Shown: one piece after another, positions 1 through 9,544 of the stretch
Numbering within the stretch: the first letter of the stretch is position 1
Layout of the letters: each line of letters opens with the position of its first letter
Assembly (NCBI RefSeq): GCF_000002425.4
Contig: NC_037267.1
Span: forward strand, 10,941,461-11,005,460
Source: Physcomitrium patens
Lineage: Eukaryota > Streptophyta > Bryopsida > Funariales > Funariaceae
Direction of reading: 5' to 3'
Length of the DNA stretch: 64,000 nt
Notes under the pieces: generated by a model
Databases searched by the model: none
Told to the model about the DNA's origin: nothing
Seen by the model: the letters and a program-made list of their open reading frames with translations, nothing else
Position numbers and translations under genes: made by a program

Positions 1-1270
1 TTATTAATTTGAGTATTGGCATTGTGTGCAGTTAAGGTGTTGGATTTGATTGGATTGCTAGAGTTGCACAAAGATATTACTTTATCAATCCTTATTGACT
101 GAGTCACTTGTTTATTGAATTATTTTCACCTTTACTCTCCATCACCATTGATAGGGAGACTTGGACAACCGATTTGAATTGTGGCTGCTGTAGAATAAAC
201 AACTTATTGCATGATTAGACCTTTAGCCAAATTCCTATCATATCAAATGTTTTGTATCAATCCGCTTTCTTTATTGAAGGCAAGAAGTAACAATTGGTTG
301 AAGTACAAGATGCATTGCGATTGAATGAATGAAGGCTTTCACTCTTTGTCCAAAGTGTTCTTATTCATTTCTTCTCTCATTGGTTCTAAAGTCAATAGTT
401 ACATATCATATTATGTTGGTAGGCCAAGCATGTTATGTATGTTAGTAGATCTAATTTTAGCCATGTCATTATAAATCAGAAGATAAAAAGGAATGTGGCT
501 ACCATAACCTATCATAAATTTGGAAGTTTCAATAGAAATCAGTAGTAGAAAAGATCAAACTTTGTCATTGGAGAAGGATTGTAAGTTCTACTACTGTAGG
601 CATTACCGAGTAGCTAGTGACTTTACCAACAAAATCAAGGTGATTGGAAGATTGCAAGATCAAGAGGCCAAGTTTCTTCTTCGATTTATATCAAGCTTGA
701 AAGAATTTTAATAGTATAAAATAATCAAAGGTTGATTCTAAATTTAATGAATTTATTGATGGATGAATAATTATTCTTGGATGAAGTTAGGTCATGTATT
801 AAATGAGATTAGGATTTAATTTAATGAATTCTCATTTAGAAAAGTCATTCTTAGATGAAAACGCATTCATGGATAAAAAATTGTTAGAAGAAGGTTTAAA
901 TTTGAAATAAATCTTTATTAGATAATTAAATAAAAAAATAATATAAAAATAAAATAAAATAAAATAAAATTGAGATAAAAATAATAATGTTTTAAGTATG
1001 TGTAGTTTTAATATTATTGGGTGGTTTATATTGTGGATTTTGATTGCTTAAATATGAATTTAAATTATTAAATGGATTAAATTTTCTTAATAAGAAGTAG
1101 AAAGGATTTTTATTTAATTATTTATAAATTAATTAATAATTTTAAATTAGATAAAATAATCTATTAAGCTAATTGTTTTATTTTATAATTCATATGTTAT
1201 TAAAATTTTTAGACATTAAATAAAAAACTAATTAATAATTTTTAGAAATTTAGATAATTAAATTTTTGTA
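1..1270. other. Unassigned stretch
   Basis: No gene is recognised. The first 700 bases have more balanced composition and one 63-codon plus-strand reading frame (520-711) that resembles nothing I know; 720-1270 is AT-rich with runs such as AAAATAAAATAAAAT. It may be decayed repeat or host intergenic DNA. Confidence 0.4.
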
Positions 1271-1299
1271 GATTAAAAAAAAGCTTCCAACTAGAGGGG

Positions 1300-2810
1300 G
1301 TTTATTTTGGTTCACAATGGACTTCTACTTACTTTGTAGGACTATAAAAAGAAGAAGAAGATATATTATAAAAATAAATAAAAGATATAGACATATGTAG
1401 GAGGGAATTAGAATTGATTTTAGCAAAAATTACTTATAGAAGATAAAAATTGATATCTGGAGATGACTGGTTGTTAATCTAGATTGAAATCAGACCTCAA
1501 GGCATAAAACCATATACTTATGGTGACTCCATAGTTCTTTTGCTAATCAAAGAATGAAGCTTGAGAGAAAACTTTATAGGTTTTCTAAAAGCATTAATTT
1601 CAAGTGATTTGAGTTTGAAATAACTTTGTAAGAGTTTTATAAGAGCTTTGCAAAGTCAAGGTGGTTTTAGGTGACTATGAATTTTTTGAAATAAAATAGG
1701 ATTTATAATTTAAGAAATTTCATAAATTTTGGAGTAGATCTATAAGTGAAATTTTGTAGAGTTATGAAAGTAGCTATGTCAAATATATTTTGTGAAGTTG
1801 AGTTTAATTAAAGAATTGGATTGGAGATTATTAAAGTTCATATAGATTAGGATCTTTGAAATTGGAATTTTAGGCCTAGTAAGATTATCTAAGATTTGCA
1901 AAAATCTGCAGATTAGATTGAAGTGATATTTATTGGAACTAAAAGTTGACTTACCTTTTAGCACTTGTGCAAAATTTGAGAGCAAGTTAATAATTCAATT
2001 AGAAATTATTGCTACTGGAATATCAATATTAAGGTCAAAGATAGAAACCAACCAACATCTGAATGGATTATGATGTTTTTGTCTTATCTTATAAGTTTAA
2101 TTTTTTTGAAATTTATTACACTTATTATTACTTAAGAGATTGAAAGGTGTATAAAATTTTAAGCAAGATCAATAGTTTAGTCAATAGATATTGAGGTTCA
2201 AAAATTGCCTTAAGATTGATTTGAATTGGTTAGATTTTGATTAGGTTTGATTTGAATTGATTAGGATTTGATTAAGATTTATTTTAGAATTGATTAGAAT
2301 TTATTTTAGGATTTAGGATTTAGGATCTAATTAAGGTTGGTTTAGAATTAAATATTTCTTTAGAATTTCTTTTAGATTCTTATAAATTTCTTTTAAACTT
2401 CTTTAGATTTTCTTTTGGATTCTTTTAAGGATTATTTTTGATTTATTTTTAATTTTATTTTAGATTTCTTAGGGTTTTTTTTGGATTTATAAAATTGTTT
2501 CTTTAAGATTTTATAAAAAATTATTTATGGTTCTTATGGATTTCTTTTGGATTTCTTTCAAATTTTTTTAAGAGTTGTTTTTTTTATTTCTTTTTAATTT
2601 CTTTAAAAGTTCATTAGGATTTCTTTATATTTTTTTTATAATTTATTCAAAAATTTAATTGGTCTTAATCAATACTTGATTATGTTTATTAAGCTTTAAT
2701 TAAAAATTATACATGATTCTATTAGAGTTGTTAGGACTTCTTGTTGCAAATTTCTTTTACCTTCACAACCAAGTCCTCGGCATATTTTCAAGCAAAAATT
2801 CATGTATTAT
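1300..2810 (+). repeat. Long direct repeat H1 (possible 5' LTR of old element H)
   Basis: This stretch is repeated in the same orientation at about 25600-27060. Shared landmarks in order are a block beginning with ATGGACTTCTA and TACTTTGTAG, an ATTGAAATCA block with AAGGCA, a long TTAGGATTTGATTA-rich tract, and a common right end around ATTAAGCTTTAATTAAAA followed by TATTTTCAAGCAA. Two direct copies flanking gypsy pol fragments suggest long LTRs of one old element, but the outer ends and a target duplication were not resolved, and the gag region expected after a 5' LTR is missing. Confidence 0.45.
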
Positions 2811-3320
2811 AAAAACAAAAACTTTTGTAAAATTGGAAGATTTAAAATATAATATAGTATTTATTGATCATGGTTTTGAAATCAATTTAATATCAAAAGA
2901 ATTATATAAAAAGAAAAAAATAGCATATGGATATTAAACAAAGATGGATGATAAGAACAACAAATAATTTAAAGTAAGTTTTGTATGGAGCTTGTTTAAA
3001 TATTAAGGTAATAATAAGAGATGTTATTCATGAACAAAATTTCGTTGTACAAGATATATCTATATATCCTATTATATTTAGACAACCGTATATTATTGCT
3101 ATATAAATAGAAATAAAAGTAATAGATAATAGTTTAGTGTATATAAAGATAAGAAGTCAAGATAGAAAGAGAGATGTATAATTTTTAATAATTTTTATAA
3201 ATCATGAAAGAAATTAGAATAGTTTGAAAGAACATTCTTTGCCATGAATATATAAAGAATTTTTACTTGAGGCCATTGTAAAGTGGATTTGCAATGGTAG
3301 AAGGGATGATAGCTTTCAAT
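2800..3320 (+). pseudogene. Gypsy protease relic of element H
   Basis: The frame from about 2815 reads like a retropepsin: FIDHGFEINLISKELY matches the usual IDxGSEINLISxELY pattern with the catalytic D-T/S-G eroded to DHG. Further on, decayed frames give a VIHEQNFVVQD-like and a QPYI-like block, as in the C-terminal part of gypsy proteases. Stops interrupt the frame after the 74-codon open part (2713-2937). It continues across insert G1 to the pol fragment at 4934-5266. Same strand as H1 and H2. Confidence 0.5.
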
Positions 3321-3328
3321 TGTCATGT

Positions 3329-3984
3329 TGTGATTTGGCTACTATGTAAAAATAATGCACATAAATATTTAATGTATAATTTACTATATAATGTGATAAG
3401 AGCCACATTATTAGATTTTAGTTAGTCACAAAATATGGTTAGATTACTACTTTGAAATGGTAAGTTTAAAAGAGTTATTGTTGAAGTTGATTTTATATTG
3501 ATAATAGTTTTATATATTTACAGCCACCTTTATTAGACATTGGTGACTTGTAATTTTTTTTTTATTTATTTTTATTTGATATTTAAGACATACATTATGT
3601 AAATCTTATAAAAAAAAGGATTGGAGAGGACTTTTGGAAGCAAAAAAGAATAGTTAGGATATCTATATAAATGAATAGAGATGGATGATAAAAATCTCCA
3701 TTGTTATTGGCCAAAAGGTATGCCTAATGGACTTCTAGGAGGATGTGTGAGGCCTTATTAGATATTAGGGTTACACTTTGGGAAAAATTCAAACCTGAGA
3801 AGCTAGGATCAAAGAGTTTAAGTTTTTGGCTATAGTTTTAGTAAAAATTTTGTGCAATTTGGAGTTTTCATGAAAGAAATATATGCACTCAAAGTAATAG
3901 TATTGATTTTGTATCTATTGTCACTCTTTTGGATACAACGTGCACATATAGAAAGGAATGAAGGATTGGCAATTGTGATTGGAA

Positions 3985-4015
<31 letters not shown>

Positions 4016-4933
4016 ATGCTTTTTATATATTGTTTGATGAATTCTAAGCTAAGAAAAAGAAATTATAAGAAGCTGAAGTTAGTACTTGTAATCTAAGTAT
4101 AGTAAGTAATTTAATTTATTAATAGTTATGTTTTGAACCATATCTTGAGCAATTTAACAAGATTTTAGCTAAAAATTTCAAAAAATATGAGTTATCATGT
4201 TAATAAACTTTATATTTAAATTTTATTATATTTAAAGTTTGGATTTTTGAAATATAGAAAAAATAGTATTTAGGTGCTTGTAAAATAGGATTTACTACAC
4301 TTACTAGGATTTCTAAGATGCCAAACAATCTGTAGTAGATTTAAAGTTTTTTTTATAATAAAGCTTAAAGATAATTTCTAAATTATTTAATAATTTTATA
4401 AAAATTGAATAGTTGGATAAAGAGATATGAATTTTTAAATTTAAAGAGAAAAAATCCTTTGTAGGAGAAAAATATTTAAAAAGATTTTTGTATAATTTGG
4501 TCATTTAATACAAAGTAAAGGAGTTTTTGGAAGCCATGATTTTATATATATTTTAAAAATGGAGATATGGAGCTATAAAAAAATTATGATATAAAAATGG
4601 ATATTTATAAGATTATAGATTTTCTTTGAACTTATGAAAAATCAACTTACCGGCAAATAGTTAATTAGTTATGATTTGATATAGCAAAGGATGTTAGGGC
4701 ATTTCTAGATACTTTAGAAAGCCTTATGTATAAAGCTTCTTAAATATAAAAGCATTTTATCAATAAAATATCTTTTGATACTATTATATTTATTTAAATT
4801 CTATAATAAGAATACATCACTAATTAGAACTTTTTCAATAAGTTAAAATAAAACTCTCTACAAATAGGTACATGGTGTATTTTCAAATAGCAAATCATGC
4901 CATATGACATTATGTAATAAGAAAAATAAGGCC
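3329..4933 (+). repeat. Dispersed repeat G1, inserted in element H
   Basis: A 1.6 kb repeat starting TGTGATTTGGCTACTATGT. A second copy, G2, lies at 39422-41005 in the same orientation. It separates two pieces of H coding sequence. Its right end (GGTACATGGTGTATTTTCAA) resembles the right end of H1 and H2, so it may be a solo LTR of a related family. A run of about 20 T lies near 3987-4010. The part at 3925-4425 is missing from G2. Short frames inside show no recognisable domain. Confidence 0.5.
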
Positions 4934-5266
4934 AAAATAGAATTATCATAGGATAGATATATTTCATTAAAAAGTATAAATAATTTGGAAATGATAGAAA
5001 AAAAAAAATTTCAAATATATGAAACATGAATTGAAGAAATATAGACTGATTGATGAAGATTAATACATATGAAGAGTATTTAAAGAATGTTATTATAGAT
5101 AATTTAAAATTTTTATTAGATTTAGATTTTGAAGGTCATGAAAAGATAATAAATTTTCATTTTAAGTAATTTTTATGATGGAATGAAAAAATATACAAAT
5201 AAGTATGAAGTAGAGGTGAATACAAAATATAAGACCATTACAAAGAAGATTAAATCAATGGCATTG
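4934..5266 (+). pseudogene. Gypsy pol fragment of element H, 5' side of C insertion
   Basis: Decayed plus-strand frames read TYEEYLKNVI, LDLDFEGHEK and, just before the break, KYKTITKKIK, resembling the linker between protease and reverse transcriptase in gypsy polyproteins. The coding logic resumes at 23068 (PLPSNF, then DPRKIGHEF). The gap is the 17.8 kb element C stack. Non-functional. Confidence 0.5.
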
Positions 5267-5796
5267 TATCAAAGACATGAATCTCAAAGAAAAAAGATCT
5301 CAATATATTTTTGTGAAATTCAAAAAGACTAAAAAATCACTCAAAGATGATAATGTATTGAATTAAAATAGCTATTGCTAAAAACAAGAAGATTAAAAAA
5401 TCTTAAAATAAGCCTAAAGACTAGAAAAGAATTGACAAGAATGAATAAGGCTTTATTCTTGCCTCTATATATATTTTCTAGCTATAAGCTATGTGGCAAT
5501 ATTCTATAAGATTTCTAACATACGTTGACTTTGCTCAACATATGACTAACTTGTAAGGTAAGTTATCTATATGTGTACCATATAGTTAGCTTGTTTCATA
5601 AATTACTAATATGTATATTATATGGCTAACTTATTGGCCAATTTTTTAGCTTATAAATTAATTAAAAATACATGTAAAGTCAAAGCAATATTTATAAAGC
5701 TTCTAGGAGCTTCTTTAGAAGTTATTATGAAATTAATTTATTTTTATTTATATATTTCTACTTAATCATATAGGTAATTATTAGACTAAATATATA
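5267..5796 (-). repeat. 3' LTR of element C
   Basis: It aligns along its length with 22562-23067 and with the B LTRs. On the plus strand it begins TATCAAAGACATGAA, the decayed form of the family terminus TGTCA. The polypurine side abuts at 5797, where the minus strand reads AAAGAGAAGATAA. The R-start motif is at 5432-5442. Confidence 0.7.
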
Positions 5797-5970
5797 TTAT
5801 CTTCTCTTTTAAGAACAAGTTCTATGAAGAGCAATCATCATATAATAAAAAATTTAAGATATGACAAATTATATTTGTCACATGTCCTTATCTTTATTCT
5901 CTTTGAAAATAATTGATAAGTAATCTCAATCATCAATAGTATTTCATACTAGGGTAGAAAGACTACCTTG
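5797..5970 (-). pseudogene. 3' small-ORF region of element C, left part
   Basis: On the minus strand this is a decayed copy of the conserved small reading frame between pol and the 3' LTR. It ends at the insertion site of B. The other half lies at 18018-18100, and the two parts meet at the CCTTG target duplication. Confidence 0.55.
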
Positions 5971-6529
5971 TATCAAAGACATGAACTAAAAGATGATGTA
6001 TAAATCAATGAAATTCGTGTCAAAGAAAGAGTGATAAAATAGAAATAAGAAAGTATGTATATTAAAAGAAATTAGAAAGGCTTATTGCCAAAAAGATAAG
6101 AAAATTTGAGACTCTTGAAACTAGACTAGAAGCAAGAAAAGAATTGACAAGAGTGAAGAGGGCTTCACTCTTGTCTATATATATACTATCTAATTAGAGG
6201 CTATGTGGTGATGTTCTATAGGACCTCTAATATGTGTTGACTTTATAAGACACATGCCTTGACTTACAAGGCAAGTTTTTCTATAAATGGACCACATAGT
6301 TAATTTGGTCTTCAAGCTAAAAATATGTGTGGTACATAGCTAACTTATTGACCACGTTTTCAACCCAAAAAGTCAATTAAAGACACTTATAAAGTCAAAG
6401 CAATATCTATAAAGCTTCTAGGAAGCTTTCATAGAAGATATTATAGAACAAACTTATTTTTATCTACCTCTACTTACTTCTATCTATTTATATATATAAT
6501 TACTAGCTTACATATGTATATCCATGACA
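5971..6529 (-). repeat. 3' LTR of element B
   Basis: 559 bp, aligned with 17477-18012. On the plus strand it starts TATCAAAGAC (decayed TGTCA) and ends CCATGACA. It contains a perfect 13-bp palindrome, 6146-6158 paired with 6163-6175, next to TATATATA, and the R-start motif at 6144-6154. Confidence 0.8.
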
Positions 6530-7499
6530 TTACCTCCCCTTCTAGATAGGAGTTCTATAAGGAGTGGTCATCATATGTTGAAGAAATCTATAATATGACA
6601 AATTCTATTTGCTACATACTCAGATCTTTGTTCTCTTTGAAGATGGTTGATAGGACTTCTCAACCATCGATAGTATTCTATACCAAGGCAAAAAGACCAC
6701 CTTGTTAACTGATCGTTGTTGAGGCCTTTGTAACTTCTTTCAAATAAAATATTTGGAATACTGTCAAGAATTGTTCCTACCTCTAATAAAATTACCAAAC
6801 ATCAGGAATCTCTTCCAAGGTCATGATATTAAACACGTTATATCTCGCCATCTATTTGAGAAAAAATATGTCGTTCTTGAGGATCTTCATCTTCATTACA
6901 TTGTCTTGAAGGTTGTGACAATCGCAATGTCTCATCTGACATGCCAGCAAACAAAGGCTCTTTAGTTGAATCCGCTAGTTGTTCGTTCTCCATCTTTTCA
7001 GCTTCATAACTACAAAGAAGCTACAAACAAAGATCAAAAGTAGAATGTTATCTTACCTAGATCTTATTTTTTTTATAAAAAAGGTTTTCATCTTGATTTT
7101 GATAGATGTTGTCCATGAAAAGTTTCTACCACCTTTGTTGCATTTGCAAGATTCTTTACTAGCTCCCATATACATTTACAAACATCATATCTATGCTAAT
7201 GGACAAGATATTCTAATTTATTTTGGTGTCGCCTTGAATCTAGGACTTCTTCCATTTTGAACTCTTCATTATTGTCCACTTCTATAAGAGGAAGTAGAGC
7301 TTGTTTTCTTCTTGATATGTCCACTATCTTGTATGGTTCAAGAAGAGACATGTAGAATACTGGATGAATTTTTATTGACTCCGATAGGTGTGAACGATAT
7401 GTAACTCAATTGATTAGTGTAGAAATAGAAAATGGTCCAAGCCCTCGATAGTCCAGCTTGTCACAAGGACAAGTGGTCTTCATATTACGATAAAGTAAT
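6530..7499 (-). pseudogene. Chromodomain region and 3' small ORF of element B
   Basis: Minus-strand continuation of B pol after the A insertion. The first codons downstream of A read KLDYRGLGPF, matching [10 protein letters not shown] of element A, followed by a broken chromodomain-like stretch. At 6798-6571 there is an open frame of 75 codons holding YRWLRSPINHLQREQ, which aligns with YRWLQGPLNHLPREQ in A (13432-13476). It is the best preserved older copy of the extra 3' gene. The function of that gene is unknown. Confidence 0.65.
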
Positions 7500-7504
7500 C
7501 ATAC
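7500..7504. repeat. Target-site duplication CATAC, left copy
   Basis: CATAC at 7500-7504 is repeated at 14060-14064, directly outside the two LTRs of element A. A 5-bp duplication is normal for Ty3/gypsy integrases. It shows that A inserted as one unit into element B. Confidence 0.9.
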
Positions 7505-7543
7505 TGTTAGGGACATAGTCCTTAGACCTTTCTAAAGACAAGT

Positions 7544-7561
7544 TTCTAGAACCTTCTAGAA
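7544..7561 (+). promoter_or_regulatory. Heat-shock element HSE1 (four perfect units)
   Basis: TTCTAGAACCTTCTAGAA: TTC, GAA, TTC, GAA blocks, each separated by exactly 2 nt, which is the consensus for heat-shock factor trimers. It is about 250 bp upstream of the TATA box and conserved at 13626-13643 in the 3' LTR. Binding is inferred from the motif. Confidence 0.75.
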
Positions 7562-7572
7562 AGAAGTCTCTA

Positions 7573-7590
7573 GAAACTTCCAGAAGATTC
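7573..7590 (+). promoter_or_regulatory. Heat-shock element HSE2 (four perfect units)
   Basis: GAAACTTCCAGAAGATTC: GAA, TTC, GAA, TTC with exact 2-nt gaps, 11 bp after HSE1. Repeated at 13655-13672. Further two-unit sites follow: GAATATTC at 7594-7601, GAAGATTC, and GAAGCTTC three times before the TATA box. Confidence 0.75.
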
Positions 7591-7808
7591 CTTGAATATT
7601 CTCTTAGAATATTCTTCAAAGATTCTCTAAAGATTCTTTGAAGATTCCCTAAAGATTCCCTTAGAAGGCTCTAAAAGATTCTTAGAATATTCTGGTAGAT
7701 TCTAGGAAGTTACTTGAGAAGCTTCCTAGCTCTTGGGTAGTTGCTCGAGAAGCTTCATAGTTCTTGGGAAGCTTCTTGATGCGCTTCTTTAGAACCATAA
7801 GCCAGTAG

Positions 7809-7816
7809 TATATATA
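7809..7816 (+). promoter_or_regulatory. TATA box of element A 5' LTR
   Basis: TATATATA followed by GGAG, 32 bp before the predicted RNA start at 7841. The 3' LTR has the same box at 13891-13898. Confidence 0.75.
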
Positions 7817-7819
7817 GGA

Positions 7820-7849
7820 GTCGAGGCTGAAGAGTTCTTCAGTCTCGAC
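7820..7849 (+). repeat. Palindrome at the U3/R junction
   Basis: A 14-bp inverted repeat with a 2-nt centre: 7820-7833 pairs with 7836-7849 throughout, with one G-T (G-U in RNA) pair at 7826/7843. The right arm contains the predicted RNA start. The left arm GTCGAGGCT resembles the primer site GTCGAGACT. A palindrome of different sequence sits at the same place in B (6146-6175). Confidence 0.8.
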
Positions 7850-7851
7850 AA
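7841..7851 (+). promoter_or_regulatory. Predicted RNA 5' end / self-primer
   Basis: AGTCTCGACAA is the exact reverse complement of 7980-7990. It lies 32 bp downstream of the TATA box, where transcription should begin. By analogy with Tf1 of fission yeast, this RNA end would fold onto the primer site and, after cleavage, prime reverse transcription. Confidence 0.7.
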
Positions 7852-7979
7852 CACATCTCTTGAAGCTCTAGCTCAATTCTCTTGGCGTTGCTCTTGTATT
7901 CATCTGATAATCTAGTTCTTGTCATTTCTTCTTGAACTTCTTGTTTAGATTTCTTGTTTGTATTTTGGTCCGTGACAGT

Positions 7980-7990
7980 TTGTCGAGACT
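7980..7990 (+). other. Primer binding site (self-complementary, not tRNA-type)
   Basis: TTGTCGAGACT starts after a 2-nt spacer (GT) behind the LTR end. It pairs over 11 of 11 bases with 7841-7851. I recognise no complement to a common primer tRNA 3' end here. B, C and D have the same 2-nt spacer and 11-nt complement with different bases. Confidence 0.75.
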
Positions 7991-8001
7991 ACCTTTATCT
8001 T

Positions 8002-8105
8002 AATATCAGAGCTGAATCCTTCTTGTTTGAGAGCGGATTACCCCTCTTCTTGAAGGTATTCTAGCGCTTTAGGGGTTGCGGATTACCTTCTTCTAAACTG
8101 ATATT
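8002..8105 (+). repeat. Leader hairpin unit 1
   Basis: Arms AATATCAG (8002-8009) and CTGATATT (8098-8105) are perfect inverted repeats closing a 104-nt unit with two internal copies of GCGGATTACC (near 8033 and 8078). It is untranslated leader between primer site and gag. The role is unknown; packaging, dimerisation or translation control are possible. Confidence 0.7.
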
Positions 8106-8116
8106 TTCTCAATCAC

Positions 8117-8220
8117 AATATCAGAGCTTAGTTCTTTGAGGCAGAGAATGGACTACCCCTTTCCTTGGAGATACTTGAGCGTTCTAAGGGTTGCGGATTA
8201 CCCTCTCTTGGACTGATATT
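8117..8220 (+). repeat. Leader hairpin unit 2
   Basis: Same layout as unit 1: AATATCAG at 8117-8124, CTGATATT at 8213-8220, with GACTACCCC and TTGCGGATTACCC inside. The unit length of 104 nt is the same as unit 1. Confidence 0.7.
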
Positions 8221-8268
8221 AATTCCTTCTTTTTGTTTAGCATAGCTAGTAAAAAAGACTGTTAACAT

Positions 8269-8375
8269 CGATTTCAGAGCTTTGCCTTCTTGATAGAGTG
8301 CGGATTACCCCTCTTCTCGAAAGCATTGAGGCATTTTTAGAGGTTGCGGATTACCCTCCTCTAAAACTGAAATCG
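8269..8375 (+). repeat. Leader hairpin unit 3 with changed but still pairing arms
   Basis: Arms CGATTTCAG (8269-8277) and CTGAAATCG (8367-8375) pair perfectly although two positions differ from units 1 and 2 on both sides. Internal GCGGATTACCCC and TTGCGGATTACCC blocks are kept. The compensatory changes support an RNA stem. Confidence 0.7.
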
Positions 8376-8494
8376 TTTAGTGTTTTTTTTTTTTTTCTCC
8401 GAGTAGGTTTTAGTGACAGGTAGTGCTACAATTTCTCCAAGAGACTTAGCAATTTCTTCTTCTCTCAAAATTTTAATCCATCTATTCTCTAAAT

Positions 8495-9544
8495 ATGGAA
8501 GTAGACCAGGTCATAGACAATGCATCTCCACAAGTAGACAATAGAGTGGCAACTCTTGCAGATCTTCAAGCTCTTATGAATAGTGTACGAAAGGAGATTG
8601 CATTTCTTCGCAATCCAAGTAAAGAACCTCAAATTGATCTAGTGACCGAAGAAGCTAGACGCGAAATTCATAGCCTACAACAAGAGATTATTCGACTGAG
8701 AGAAGCAAGACATGTGTCACATACGACCCCTATAGATACTTCAAGGATTAGTACGAAAGAACCAAAAGCGAGTATGCCAGACAAGTTTGACGGAACAAGA
8801 GCCAACTTCCGAGGTTTTGTGCAACAAGTACGGCTTTACCTACGCCTATACCCTTCTCGTTATCCGAATGGATTTACCTAGGTTGCTTTCATAGGTACTC
8901 TTCTATCAGGAAATGTTCGCTCTTGGTTTGCTCCACTATTGGAGAAGGATTCTCCAATATTGTACGACCTAGAGGCTTTCATAGAGAGACTTACTGCTGC
9001 GTTTGGAGATAGCGATCGAGAAAGAGTGGCTGAAAGAAAGATACAAAATCTGCGACAAGGATCACGTTCTGCTGCAATTTATGCTGTAGAATTTCAACAG
9101 CTTACATGTGATCTTGATTGGAATGATAAGGCGTTCATGACACGATTTCGATATGGACTGAGAGATGATGTCAAGAACTTATTGATCACCATGCCTAAGG
9201 CGGATACTTTAGAAGAACTTATATCTCAGGCAATTATTTGTGACAACCGCCTCTTTGAATTACGACAAGAAAGACGATCAGGCTGGAGAAATGATGGAGC
9301 ATTTGCTACATTTTCAAAAGGTCCAGAGAATCACTCCACAGATCCTGAACCCATACAAATTGATGCGGTACGTTTCAAACCCCTCACAACTGAGGAAAGG
9401 AAGCGACGGTTTGAACAAAACTTGTGTTTATATTGCGGAGAAGCGGGCCATAAAGCTGTAGATTGTCGGAAGAAACAGAAGCTTCAAACAACAAGACTCA
9501 GGAATACAAGCATGCAGGAAAACAAGGACGCCCAGCCACAATAG
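8495..9544 (+). pseudogene. gag of element A, one premature stop
   Basis: Structural protein of the virus-like particle, about 350 codons from ATG 8495 to TAG 9542-9544. The N-terminal part has a helical region rich in E, Q and R (REIHSLQQEIIRLREA), then the capsid-like domain (KFDGTRANFRGF, then AAIYAVEFQQLTCDLDWND), and a CCHC zinc knuckle CLYCGEAGHKAVDC near the end for nucleic-acid binding. A single in-frame TAG at 8879-8881 follows GFT; both sides are in the same frame and otherwise sound, so it is one point mutation (from CAG or TGG). The end overlaps the pol frame. Confidence 0.9.

Larger units (their letters stand above)
7505..7977 (+). repeat. 5' LTR of element A
   Basis: Begins TGTTAGGGACATAG and ends TCCGTGACA. 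U3 carries a dense array of heat-shock-type GAA/TTC blocks (7544-7701). The TATA box is at 7809-7816 and the likely RNA start near 7841. Partner of 13587-14059. Confidence 0.95.

Noticed and set aside
8003-8012. TATCAGAGC as an initiator-tRNA-Met primer site
   Set aside because: It lies about 27 nt from the LTR end and recurs in leader unit 2, and as TTTCAGAGC in unit 3, so it belongs to the hairpin arms.
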